Assembly: GCA_022340615.1 (NCBI GenBank)
Contig: JAJDNO010000043.1
Span: forward strand, 1-50,689
DNA from: Gallionella sp.
GTDB taxonomy: Bacteria > Pseudomonadota > Gammaproteobacteria > Burkholderiales > Gallionellaceae
Length of the DNA stretch: 50,689 bases
Reading direction: 5' to 3'
A program made the translations under genes and the position numbers. Of the stretch, positions 27,642-35,779 are shown piece by piece (position 1 is the first letter of the stretch; each line of letters begins with the position of its first letter). The notes beneath the pieces were generated by a model. It was not told the DNA's origin. It saw nothing but the letters and a program-made list of their open reading frames with translations, and did not search any database.

Positions 27642-28874
27642 TCAGGAATCGCTCTCCGCCTGCAACAGCTGCAGGTTTTCCTCTACTCCGGCGGCATGGG
27701 TCAGATCAGCCACGTTCTGCTTGGTGAAAAAGCCGTCAAAATCACCGAAGCGCTGCACGTATTCGATGATCAACGATGAGTGTTCCGATGCGCTTGAGAA
27801 AATCTGCTTCAATCCTTCTTCGCGCGAGCCGATCACATCCAGCAGGAAATCCTTGCCCTTGGACTTGATCGCGTCCACCACATAGTCGATGTTGGCCTGG
27901 CCCTTTATCTCGCCATCCATCACCGACAGCGCGATGTGGTGCAGGCGCGGGCCGTAGTTCCGCACGAAGTTTTCGGTGGGTGAAGGCAGGCCAACCAGAT
28001 GGTTGACGAAATGTGGATGATTGGCTGCAGTGAACACCTTTGCGGGGCTGATGCTTTCATCCTCGTAATGGATGCTCTTGGTGACGTTGGTGGACGAATT
28101 CTGGTTGGCGATGTCGTAGGAGCCCCAATAGAAATAGCTGGACAGGGTCAGGTATTCAAGAATCGCCACTTCCCGGTTCTGGCTGAACACCCGTGTGGCA
28201 AGGTGGTCGATGGGCTGGATCAGCTTGTCCAGCCCGAGCCTGGCCTGTGTTTCCTTGGCCTCGAGATAGCCGCGGTTGACGTCGTCGCGGATCACGCTGT
28301 TTCCCAGCGAATAAATGCGGATATCTTCGGATGTACGCTCCCAGTAACCGACGATGTTGTGGGTATAGGAAGACGGTTTGACGATCGCGATGTTGCCGGG
28401 CAATTCCAGCTTGCGGATCTGGTCCTGGTTGAAAAAGCGCACCTCCCGCGACTTTTGCAATTCGACCACTTCGTGCAGGTTGGTTACGCGGAATATTTCG
28501 CCCATATAGCGCGAGTTGGGTTTGTGCGCGCCGATCGGGTAAACCTCGTTAAGGCTGCGGAAAATGCCGCGCAGGTCGGGGTTGCGCACCTCGCGTACCA
28601 ATATATCCGGAGAATTCATGCCGATGCGCAGCACATGCGTCCAGTGGCTTTCCGATTCCAGCGTGACCAGGTAATTGTAGGGGGTCATCAGTGCCAGCTC
28701 GCTGACATAGGCAACCGAGCAGCCGGGCTCGACCGTGATCATCAGCGCATCGACTTCCCGGATCATTTCGGTCAGACCGGTGCGGTCCCGGTCTTCCAGC
28801 AACCTGACGAGGAATTCATCGAACCATGCAGAGTTAGCCTTGTCCCCGTGCCTGGGGTGAATAAGTGAATTCAT
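27642..28874 (-). CDS. HPPD-like VOC-fold protein in the ATP-grasp/alpha-E cluster
   Basis: 410 residues. The C-terminal half resembles 4-hydroxyphenylpyruvate dioxygenase and related VOC-fold enzymes: IDHLATRV, then LHHIALSVMD, then LKQIFS, LIIEYVQRFG and GFFTKQNVADL, in the same order and similar spacing as IDHVVGNV, QHIAL, LLQIFT, FIEIIQR and GFGxGNF of HPPD. The three expected iron ligands are present: H224, H313 and E371. The N-terminal 200 residues match no HPPD I remember, and the substrate-binding residues cannot be judged, so tyrosine catabolism is not implied. Neighbours are the alpha-E gene upstream (114-base gap with a TATAAT at 28894-28889) and the giant transglutaminase gene one base downstream. 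Could oxidise or hydroxylate the product of the ligases (inference). Confidence 0.75.
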   Translation of the reverse strand: MNSLIHPRHGDKANSAWFDEFLVRLLEDRDRTGLTEMIREVDALMITVEPGCSVAYVSELALMTPYNYLVTLESESHWTHVLRIGMNSPDILVREVRNPDLRGIFRSLNEVYPIGAHKPNSRYMGEIFRVTNLHEVVELQKSREVRFFNQDQIRKLELPGNIAIVKPSSYTHNIVGYWERTSEDIRIYSLGNSVIRDDVNRGYLEAKETQARLGLDKLIQPIDHLATRVFSQNREVAILEYLTLSSYFYWGSYDIANQNSSTNVTKSIHYEDESISPAKVFTAANHPHFVNHLVGLPSPTENFVRNYGPRLHHIALSVMDGEIKGQANIDYVVDAIKSKGKDFLLDVIGSREEGLKQIFSSASEHSSLIIEYVQRFGDFDGFFTKQNVADLTHAAGVEENLQLLQAESDS

Positions 28875-28988
28875 TGAATGCTCAATTGATTATAACTTGA
28901 CCGGCTCCGTTAAAAACGTAATTGCAATTGCCGGTCTACCTGGCCGGGTGAAAGCGCGCGGACAAGGTATTCGGGATGGAGAATCATA

Positions 28989-29942
28989 TCAGACTGTACT
29001 ATCTGGCACGTTAAGAAATGTGTGCTGGATTTCGCTGCCGAGCGCGTAGTTGCGTTCAATAAATTCCTGCAGGAATTCGTGCAAGCCCTGCTGGAAGATG
29101 TTTTCCATGCGCCCGTAATGCAGGCTCGCATGAAGTTCGCCGGCGAGCCTCAGGCATTCCCAGCCGCGGGTCGAACACAGTTGTTCGAGTATCGGTGTCA
29201 CTTCATCTAGACAGGCATGCAGGGAGCGCGGCATGTCGTGGCGCAGCACCAGCAGCTCGGCCACGCGCCATGATTCGATCGCATCGCTGAATATTTTCTG
29301 GTAGGACCCCAGCGCGCTGACCGAGCGCAATATTGCGCTCCATTCGTAGTAATCCATCGCCCCGCCCACTTCGGCAGCCGAAGGAAGCAGCAGGTGATAC
29401 TTTACATCGAGCAGCCTGGCAGTATTGTCAGCGCGCTCCATAAAAGTGCCGAGACGCACGAAATTGAAAGCATCGTCGCGCAGCATGGTTCCGTATGTGA
29501 CCCCGCGAAACAGGTGCGAGCGGGATTTCACCCAGTCGCAAAACTCCTCAGGCTTGTCGAGCACCGAATTCTCGCTGGCGATGCTGTGGAACTCGATCCA
29601 CATCGCGTTGATGTTTTCCCACATTTCGGTGGATATCGCCGCGCGTATGGCACGGGCGTTCTCGCGCGCACGTTTGAGCGCACTGACGATACTCGATGGA
29701 TTGCGCTCATCCAGAGCCAGGAACCTGATCACATTGGCAGCACTGTATTCGCCGTAATATTCCTCGAATGCGGTTGTGGTATCGGCGATTAGCACCGCCG
29801 GCCGCCACTGGCCCGCCTCGTTGTGGAATGCGTTGGGCATAAGCGACATGTAGTTGGTGACATCCAGAACGCGCGCCATATTCTCGGCCCGCTCTATATA
29901 CCTGGCCATCCAGTAAAGATGATCTGCGGTTCTACTGAGCAT
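28989..29942 (-). CDS. Alpha-E domain protein (DUF403)
   Basis: 317 residues, almost entirely helical, with the typical beginning MLSRTADHLYWMARYIERAENMARVLD. This matches the C-terminal half of the fused protein at 19749 (RAADNIYWVGRYAERAESSI). Alpha-E proteins accompany circularly permuted ATP-grasp proteins and transglutaminases in many bacteria; their chemistry is not established as far as I know. Its start overlaps the 3' end of the ATP-grasp gene by 11 bases, so they are translated from one message. A 114-base gap follows before the HPPD-like gene. Confidence 0.93.
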   Translation of the reverse strand: MLSRTADHLYWMARYIERAENMARVLDVTNYMSLMPNAFHNEAGQWRPAVLIADTTTAFEEYYGEYSAANVIRFLALDERNPSSIVSALKRARENARAIRAAISTEMWENINAMWIEFHSIASENSVLDKPEEFCDWVKSRSHLFRGVTYGTMLRDDAFNFVRLGTFMERADNTARLLDVKYHLLLPSAAEVGGAMDYYEWSAILRSVSALGSYQKIFSDAIESWRVAELLVLRHDMPRSLHACLDEVTPILEQLCSTRGWECLRLAGELHASLHYGRMENIFQQGLHEFLQEFIERNYALGSEIQHTFLNVPDSTV

Positions 29943-31359
29943 CGTTCAATATCCAGGTGTCCTTGGTGCCACCGCCTTGCGAGGAATTGACGACCAGGGA
30001 ACCTTCGCGCATCGCGACCCGGCAAAGTGCGCCAGGAATCAGCGTGACTGTTTTGCCCGACAGCACGAACGGGCGCAGATCGACATGTCGCGGGGCGATG
30101 CCCTGCTCCACCAGCGTCGGACAGGTCGACAGTGCCAGCGTGGGCTGGGCGATGTAATTTCCGGGATCGGCAATTATGCGCGCTCTAAACTCCTCGATCT
30201 GGGCCTTGCCGGCAGACGGACCTACCAGCATGCCGTAGCCGCCGGAGCCGTGGACTTCCTTGACGACCAGTTCCGCCAGGTGCGCCAGAATGTACTTGCG
30301 ATCCGCCGCGATGGATGCCTTGTAGGTCGGCACGTTGGAAAGTATCGGCTCTTCGCCGAGGTAGAAGTGCACCATTTCGGGCACGTAGGTATACGTGGAC
30401 TTGTCATCGGCGACGCCGGTGCCGATCGCGTTCGCCAAAGTCACGCCGCCGTTGCGGTATACCGAAACCAGCCCCGGCACACCCAGCATGGAATCTTCCC
30501 GGAATGCCAGCGGATCGAGAAAATCGTCGTCGATGCGGCGGTATATCACGTCCACCTGCTGGGGGCCTTCGGTGGTGCGCATGAATACCGCATTGCCCTT
30601 GACGAACAGATCCTGGCCCTCAACCAGTTCGATGCCCATTTGATGTGCAAGGAATGCGTGCTCGAAATAGGCGCTGTTGTAGGCTCCGGGCGTCAGCAGC
30701 ACGACGGTCGGTTTGCTCACCCCGGGTTGTGCGGTAGCTCGCAGGTTGTTCAGCAGCACCTGGGGAAAATGTTCGACGGGGGCAACCGAATAGCGGCGGA
30801 ACAACTCAGGAAACAGCCGCATCATCATCTTGCGGTCTTCCATCATGTAGGACACGCCGGAAGGTGTGCGCAGGTTGTCTTCCAGCACGTAGAACTGGCT
30901 TTCGCCGGTACGCACGATGTCGATACCGGCAATGTGCGCATAAATTCCGCCCGGCACATCGATACCCTGCATTTCCGGGCGGTACATTCCATTGCCCAGG
31001 AAGTCGGCTGGCAGGATGCCGGCCTTGATGATCTCCTGTCCGTGGTAAATATCGTTCAGGAAAGCGTTCAGTGCGCGCACGCGCTGGATCGCTCCGGCAG
31101 AAAGCACTTGCCATTCGGCCGCAGACAGGATTCGCGGAACGATGTCGAAGGGTATCAGGCGCTCTGCACCCGCATCTTCACCGTAGACGTTGAAGGTAAT
31201 GCCAACCCGCCTGAACAGCAGTTCGGCTTCACGGGACTTCTGGTTCAGTTTTCCAATATTGGTGCATTGCAGCCAATGCGCGAAAGTCTGATATATGTCC
31301 CGGACATTTCCACCGGATTCCCGCATTTCATCGTAGGCGTTGCTGATATTCATGTTCAT
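29932..31359 (-). CDS. Circularly permuted type 2 ATP-grasp protein
   Basis: 475 residues, matching the family along its length (old DUF404/DUF407): FRRVGITFNVYGED near 50, LEDNLRTPSGVSYMMEDRK near 158, LLTPGAYNSAYFEHAFLA near 220, VDVIYRRIDDDFLDPLAF near 272 and VVKEVHGSGGYGMLVGP near 368. It is a paralogue of the first half of the 19749 fusion. Predicted to form an amide or peptide bond with ATP; substrate unknown. First gene of the leftward unit ATP-grasp, alpha-E, HPPD-like, transglutaminase-DUF2126 and possibly the lipoprotein. A promoter-like pair (31406-31379) and an upstream terminator (31452-31420) suggest that the unit is transcribed independently of glgP. Confidence 0.93.
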   Translation of the reverse strand: MNMNISNAYDEMRESGGNVRDIYQTFAHWLQCTNIGKLNQKSREAELLFRRVGITFNVYGEDAGAERLIPFDIVPRILSAAEWQVLSAGAIQRVRALNAFLNDIYHGQEIIKAGILPADFLGNGMYRPEMQGIDVPGGIYAHIAGIDIVRTGESQFYVLEDNLRTPSGVSYMMEDRKMMMRLFPELFRRYSVAPVEHFPQVLLNNLRATAQPGVSKPTVVLLTPGAYNSAYFEHAFLAHQMGIELVEGQDLFVKGNAVFMRTTEGPQQVDVIYRRIDDDFLDPLAFREDSMLGVPGLVSVYRNGGVTLANAIGTGVADDKSTYTYVPEMVHFYLGEEPILSNVPTYKASIAADRKYILAHLAELVVKEVHGSGGYGMLVGPSAGKAQIEEFRARIIADPGNYIAQPTLALSTCPTLVEQGIAPRHVDLRPFVLSGKTVTLIPGALCRVAMREGSLVVNSSQGGGTKDTWILNDAQ

Positions 31360-31378
31360 GCATTAACTATCAGCAATG

Positions 31379-31406
31379 GTTATGCCAACGCGAGATATCC
31401 CGTCAA
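31379..31406 (-). promoter_or_regulatory. Candidate promoter of the leftward ATP-grasp operon
   Basis: Minus strand: TTGACG (31406-31401), a 16-base spacer, CATAAC (31384-31379), then the ATG at 31359 within 20 bases. The -35 matches five of six consensus bases, the -10 four of six. It lies just after a probable terminator of the glycogen operon. Confidence 0.5.
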
Positions 31407-31419
31407 TTCATTCCGTTAG

Positions 31420-31452
31420 AAAAAAAACCTGCCAAACAAGTCCATGTTTGCA
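31420..31452 (-). terminator. Probable Rho-independent terminator after glgP
   Basis: Read on the minus strand: TGCAAAC, an eight-base loop, GTTTGGCA (one bulged G), then GG and a run of eight T (31427-31420). It lies about 120 bases after the glgP stop and before the promoter of the ATP-grasp operon. Stem is short, so strength is uncertain. Confidence 0.6.
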
Positions 31453-31533
31453 CTGGAAGCGGGCATGAATCTTGGAATTCGCTCCAATATGATGCGGCGG
31501 ATGGGCATCATGCGGTTGCTGAGAGCCACAACA

Positions 31534-31562
31534 TTCATTCCGTGATGCCCGCATGGAATGAA
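31534..31562 (-). other. Hairpin directly after the glgP stop codon
   Basis: TTCATTCC (31534-31541) and GGAATGAA (31555-31562) pair perfectly over eight bases around a 13-base loop, starting 11 bases past the glgP stop. No T-run follows; possibly an mRNA 3'-protecting structure. Confidence 0.5.
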
Positions 31563-31573
31563 CGGGAAAATGC

Positions 31574-34093
31574 TCAGCCGACAGACAATGCGTTGACCGG
31601 GGTCAATTTCCAGATTTCATCGTTGTATTCCCGGATGGTGCGATCGCTGGAAAATTTGCCGCTGGCGGCGGTATTCAGAATGCTCATGCGCGTCCAATGT
31701 TCCTGGTCTAGGAACGCTTCTGCAGCGCGCTGCTGCGCGTCGACGAAGCTGCGGAAGTCGGCAGTCGTCATCCAGTAATCGCCGTGCGAGGTCAGCGAGT
31801 GGATAATGGGGTCGAAGATATGCGGCTCGTCCTGGTTGAAATGTCCCGAGCCCAGCAACTGCATCACGCGGCGCAGGTCTTCATCCGATCCGATAATCTC
31901 GTGGGGATTGTGGTTGATCCGCTGCGTTTCAACCTCTTCTGCAGTCAGTCCGAACAGGAAGAAATTATCATCGCCCACCTCTTCGCGCATCTCGATGTTG
32001 GCACCGTCCAGGGTGCCTATCGTGAGCGCACCGTTCATCATGAATTTCATGTTCCCGGTGCCTGATGCTTCCTTGCCCGCGGTGGAAATCTGTTCGGACA
32101 GGTCGGTTCCCGGACAGATGATCTCCATTGCGGTCACGCGGTAGTTGGGGATGAACGCGACCTTGAGCAGATCGCCGACAGCGGGATCGTTGTTGACGAC
32201 CTGCGCGACATTGCACACCAGCTTGATGATGTTCTTTGCCATCACGTAGCCTGGAGCCGCCTTGCCGCCGATAAGCACGCAGCGCGGTGTCCAGTCGGCA
32301 GTATCGCCGCGTTTGATGCGGTCATAAAGGTGAATGACGTGCAGCACATTCAACAGCTGGCGTTTGTATTCGTGGATGCGTTTGACCTGAACGTCGAACA
32401 GCGCGGCGGTATCGAAAGTGATGCCGCAGTCCTGCTTTACCAGTGCGGCAAGACGCGCCTTGTTGGTCTGATGCGCCTCGCGCCATTGCACCCTGAATGC
32501 CGGGTCGTCGGCATAAGGGGCGAGCAGTTTCAACCGGGACAGATCGGTTACCCAGCCGTCGCCGATCTTTTCGGTGATCAGTTTGCCGAGCGACGGATTG
32601 GCCCATGCGAGCCAGCGGCGCTGCGTAACGCCGTTGGTTTTGTTGTTGAAACGGTCGGGCCATAATTCATAAAAATCCCGGAACAGGGTCTGTTCCAGCA
32701 GCTGTGAATGCAGCTCCGCGACACCGTTGACCGAAAAACTCGCGACGATGGCCAGGTAAGCCATCCTGATCTGGGGATCGGCGCCCTCCTCGATGATGGA
32801 CATGCGTCTCAGTCTGTTCTTGTCGCCAGGCCATTTCAGCGATACCTGGGCCAGATAGCGGGAATTGATTTCCATGATGATTTCGAGCAGGCGCGGCAAC
32901 AGGTTCCTGAACATCCGCACCGGCCATTTTTCAAGCGCTTCCGGCAACAGGGTGTGATTGGTATAGGCTACCGTGCTGCCGGTGATCTCCCAGGCGCTGT
33001 TCCAGGACAAGCCGTGTTCATCCATCAGCAACCGCATCAGTTCCGGCACCACACAGGTGGGATGGGTGTCGTTGAGCTGAAAATGGTTCTTGGCCGCGAA
33101 GTTCGTGAAATCACTGCCATGCCGGTCTATCCAGTCGCGCAGGATGTCCTGGAGGCTCGCCGAGGCCAGGAAGTACTGCTGGCGCAGCCGCAATTCCTTG
33201 CCGTTTTCGCTGGCATCGTTCGGGTAGAGCACCATGGTGATGTGCTCTGCGTCGTTCTTCGCTGCGACCGATTCGGTATAGCTGCCCGCATTGAATTCGC
33301 CAAGGTCGAATTCGTCCGTTGCGGCGGCATGCCACAGACGCAAGGTATTCACGGTGCCGTTGCGGTATCCCGGCACGGGAACATCATAGGGCACCGCAAG
33401 CACATCGTGAGTACCCAGCCAACGCACACATAATTCCCCGTTCGGGTTATGGTAGTGCTCTGTGTAACCGCCATAGCGAACCCGGCGGGAATATTCAGGG
33501 CGTTCCAGTTCCCACGGGTTGCCGTCCCTTAGCCAGTGATCGGGTTCTTCTACCTGGTTTCCGTCTTCGATATGCTGTCGGAACATCCCGTATTCGTAAC
33601 GGATACCGTAGCCCGTTACCGGCAGTTGCAGGGTCGCACAGCTGTCCAGAAAGCAGGCTGCCAGGCGTCCCAGGCCGCCGTTGCCAAGCCCGGCATCGTG
33701 TTCGCGATCCGAGATTTCTTCGAGTTCTATGCCGAGATCGTACATTGCACGTGTCGCGGCTTCATGGATACCTAGATTCAGCATGGCATTGCCGAGCGCC
33801 CTGCCCATCAGGAATTCCAGCGAGAGGTAATAAGCCCGCTTGGTGTCGCTTTCGACATAGGCATATTGGGTGTTTTTCCAGCGCTCCATCAGCCGGTCGC
33901 GTTGCGTATAGGCCAGCGCGGTATACAGGTAATGGATGGACTTGCAGTTTTTGTCCCGCCCGAGCGTATGGCTGAAATAGCGACGAAAATCCAGTGCGAT
34001 GCTGTCCGGATCCATGCCCAGCGCGGGCAGCTCGGTGAGCTTGTCTGTCGGTGTGCTTCTGGTTGCTTGTTTAAGTTCCATGATGTGTGCCAT
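31574..34093 (-). CDS. glgP: Glycogen/starch/alpha-glucan phosphorylase
   Basis: 839 residues from ATG 34093; the frame extends to a TTG at 34150 but that stretch does not look like the family. It releases glucose-1-phosphate from the non-reducing ends of glycogen, using pyridoxal phosphate bound to the lysine of GTGNMKFMMNGALTIGTLDG near residue 680. The N-terminal DAGLGNGGLGRLAACFLDS and the YLSLEFLMGRALGNAM segment are typical of the classical animal/E. coli type (GT35). It is downstream of glgA by about 100 bases in the same direction and is followed by a probable terminator. A second, different phosphorylase lies at 35780. Confidence 0.96.
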   Translation of the reverse strand: MAHIMELKQATRSTPTDKLTELPALGMDPDSIALDFRRYFSHTLGRDKNCKSIHYLYTALAYTQRDRLMERWKNTQYAYVESDTKRAYYLSLEFLMGRALGNAMLNLGIHEAATRAMYDLGIELEEISDREHDAGLGNGGLGRLAACFLDSCATLQLPVTGYGIRYEYGMFRQHIEDGNQVEEPDHWLRDGNPWELERPEYSRRVRYGGYTEHYHNPNGELCVRWLGTHDVLAVPYDVPVPGYRNGTVNTLRLWHAAATDEFDLGEFNAGSYTESVAAKNDAEHITMVLYPNDASENGKELRLRQQYFLASASLQDILRDWIDRHGSDFTNFAAKNHFQLNDTHPTCVVPELMRLLMDEHGLSWNSAWEITGSTVAYTNHTLLPEALEKWPVRMFRNLLPRLLEIIMEINSRYLAQVSLKWPGDKNRLRRMSIIEEGADPQIRMAYLAIVASFSVNGVAELHSQLLEQTLFRDFYELWPDRFNNKTNGVTQRRWLAWANPSLGKLITEKIGDGWVTDLSRLKLLAPYADDPAFRVQWREAHQTNKARLAALVKQDCGITFDTAALFDVQVKRIHEYKRQLLNVLHVIHLYDRIKRGDTADWTPRCVLIGGKAAPGYVMAKNIIKLVCNVAQVVNNDPAVGDLLKVAFIPNYRVTAMEIICPGTDLSEQISTAGKEASGTGNMKFMMNGALTIGTLDGANIEMREEVGDDNFFLFGLTAEEVETQRINHNPHEIIGSDEDLRRVMQLLGSGHFNQDEPHIFDPIIHSLTSHGDYWMTTADFRSFVDAQQRAAEAFLDQEHWTRMSILNTAASGKFSSDRTIREYNDEIWKLTPVNALSVG

Positions 34094-34195
34094 GAGTTGA
34101 ATACAGTCAAGGTGAATTGTCCGACTGCGGATGTTCACCGCAGTCGGCAATGAAGCTGATATTACAGCAATATTGATGCCAGCAAGCCAGCCGGC

Positions 34196-35677
34196 TTACC
34201 GTCCCAGCACCTTCATGTACACCGCCCGATAAGCCTTCGCACTGGTTTCCCAGCTGAAGTCCTTGCGCATGCAGTTGGCGCAAAGCGTGTCCCACTTGTG
34301 CCGGTCATGATATGCATCGATCGATCGCAATATCGTGGCATACAGGTTAACCGCCGTCATGCCATTGAACACGAAACCGCTGGCAGTGCCGTCCGCGAGC
34401 GAGGCAGCCGTGCAATCGACCACCGAATCCGCCAGGCCACCGGTTGCATGCACGATGGGGGGTGTACCGTAACGCTGGCTGTACAACTGGTTCAACCCGC
34501 ATGGTTCGAATCGGGAAGGCATCACGAACATGTCCGCTCCGGCCTCGATCTGGTGCGAAAGTTCCTCGCTGAACCCGATATGGAGGCCTATCCTGCCGGG
34601 AAAGCGATGTGCCAGTTCGCGCGCGGCATTCTGCATATCGGGATCGCCGCTGCCGAGCATGGCCAGTTGAACCGGCAATTCGCATAACAGCGGCACGATT
34701 TCCAGCAGGGCATCCAGTCCCTTCTGTTCGGTGAAGCGGCTGATCACGCCGAGCAGCGGCACGTCGGGCTCGATATCCAGCGCAAGTTTGTGCTGCAGCG
34801 CTTTCTTGTTTGCGGCCTTGCCTGTGATGTTTGCGCTGCTGTATGGCTTGGCCAGGTAGGGGTCGCTTGCCGGGTTCCATTCTTCCGTGTCGATACCGTT
34901 GAGTATCCCGGTCAGGCTGTCGCGGCGCTTGCTCAACAAGCCCTGCATGCCAAATCCGAGCGCCTCGTGCTGGATTTCAGCCGCGTAGTTCGGGCTGACA
35001 GTGGTGATGTGGTCGGCGTAGAACAAGCCCGATTTCAAAAATGACATTTTTCCGTAAAACTCCAGGCCTTCGATGCCAAAACTGGATGGCGGCAAATGCA
35101 GCAGCTGCACGGCTTCGGGCGGGAAATTTCCCTGGAATGCAAGGTTATGGATCGCGATCAGACTGGGCGCTCCATCCGGCGCGAAATGCAGGTAAGCGGG
35201 TGCCAGTCCGGTTTGCCAGTCGTTGCAATGCACCAGATCAGGATGCCAGTCCAGTGGTGTAGCGCCGCTGCCCAGCACAGCAGCCACCTTGGAGAGCAGG
35301 CCGAAACGCATTGCATTGTCGGACCAGTCCTGGCCCTCCGGGGATTGGTAAGGGCCGCCTTCGCGCTGATACAGGACCGGGCAATCCAGCACCAGCAACG
35401 GAACATCATTGGCCATCGTGACAGACAGGAGACGGGCCATCGGGAATCCCGGCAAATCGTCTAAATTTGCGACCACCTGGGGTTCGGCGAGTTGCTCGAT
35501 GACCTGGCTATAGCCCGGTACCAGAACGCGCACGTCTACCCCGATCTCGCGAAGCGCGGCGGGCAACGCACCGCTGACATCGGCCAGACCGCCGGTCTTG
35601 ATCAACGGGGCAATTTCGGAAGTCGCAAACAGGACACCCAGTTCTGCCATCTCAATTTTTCTTTCGGGAATACTCAT
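34196..35677 (-). CDS. glgA: Glycogen synthase (ADP-glucose)
   Basis: 493 residues, a GT5 glycosyltransferase that extends alpha-1,4-glucan from ADP-glucose. The sugar-nucleotide loop KTGGLADVSGALP (27-39) is intact, as are the HCNDWQTGLAP segment, GILNGIDTEEWNP near 265 and the C-terminal SRFEPCGLNQLYSQRYGTPP that binds the donor. An in-frame ATG at 35650 would give the shorter MAELGVLFATSE start; neither has a strong ribosome site, so the first is used provisionally. Located between two phosphorylase genes on the same strand, about 100 bases from each, which suggests one glycogen transcription unit. Confidence 0.96.
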   Translation of the reverse strand: MSIPERKIEMAELGVLFATSEIAPLIKTGGLADVSGALPAALREIGVDVRVLVPGYSQVIEQLAEPQVVANLDDLPGFPMARLLSVTMANDVPLLVLDCPVLYQREGGPYQSPEGQDWSDNAMRFGLLSKVAAVLGSGATPLDWHPDLVHCNDWQTGLAPAYLHFAPDGAPSLIAIHNLAFQGNFPPEAVQLLHLPPSSFGIEGLEFYGKMSFLKSGLFYADHITTVSPNYAAEIQHEALGFGMQGLLSKRRDSLTGILNGIDTEEWNPASDPYLAKPYSSANITGKAANKKALQHKLALDIEPDVPLLGVISRFTEQKGLDALLEIVPLLCELPVQLAMLGSGDPDMQNAARELAHRFPGRIGLHIGFSEELSHQIEAGADMFVMPSRFEPCGLNQLYSQRYGTPPIVHATGGLADSVVDCTAASLADGTASGFVFNGMTAVNLYATILRSIDAYHDRHKWDTLCANCMRKDFSWETSAKAYRAVYMKVLGR

Positions 35678-35779
35678 ATAAATCTGCTGGGCGGAGTGTA
35701 GTCAAGGATACGGAGATAATCCGCAACATCTGTACTTCTGTCAATTTGCAGGCGGAATGATTATTGGCTGTCGTCGTTC

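Noticed and set aside
27642..28874. Calling this gene hppD (tyrosine catabolism)
   Set aside because: Only the C-terminal half and the metal ligands resemble HPPD; the N-terminal half and the neighbourhood do not fit tyrosine breakdown.
29977..31419. 480-codon plus-strand frame opposite the ATP-grasp gene
   Set aside because: Antisense shadow of a well-supported family member; composition rich in His/Gln/Arg without any motif.
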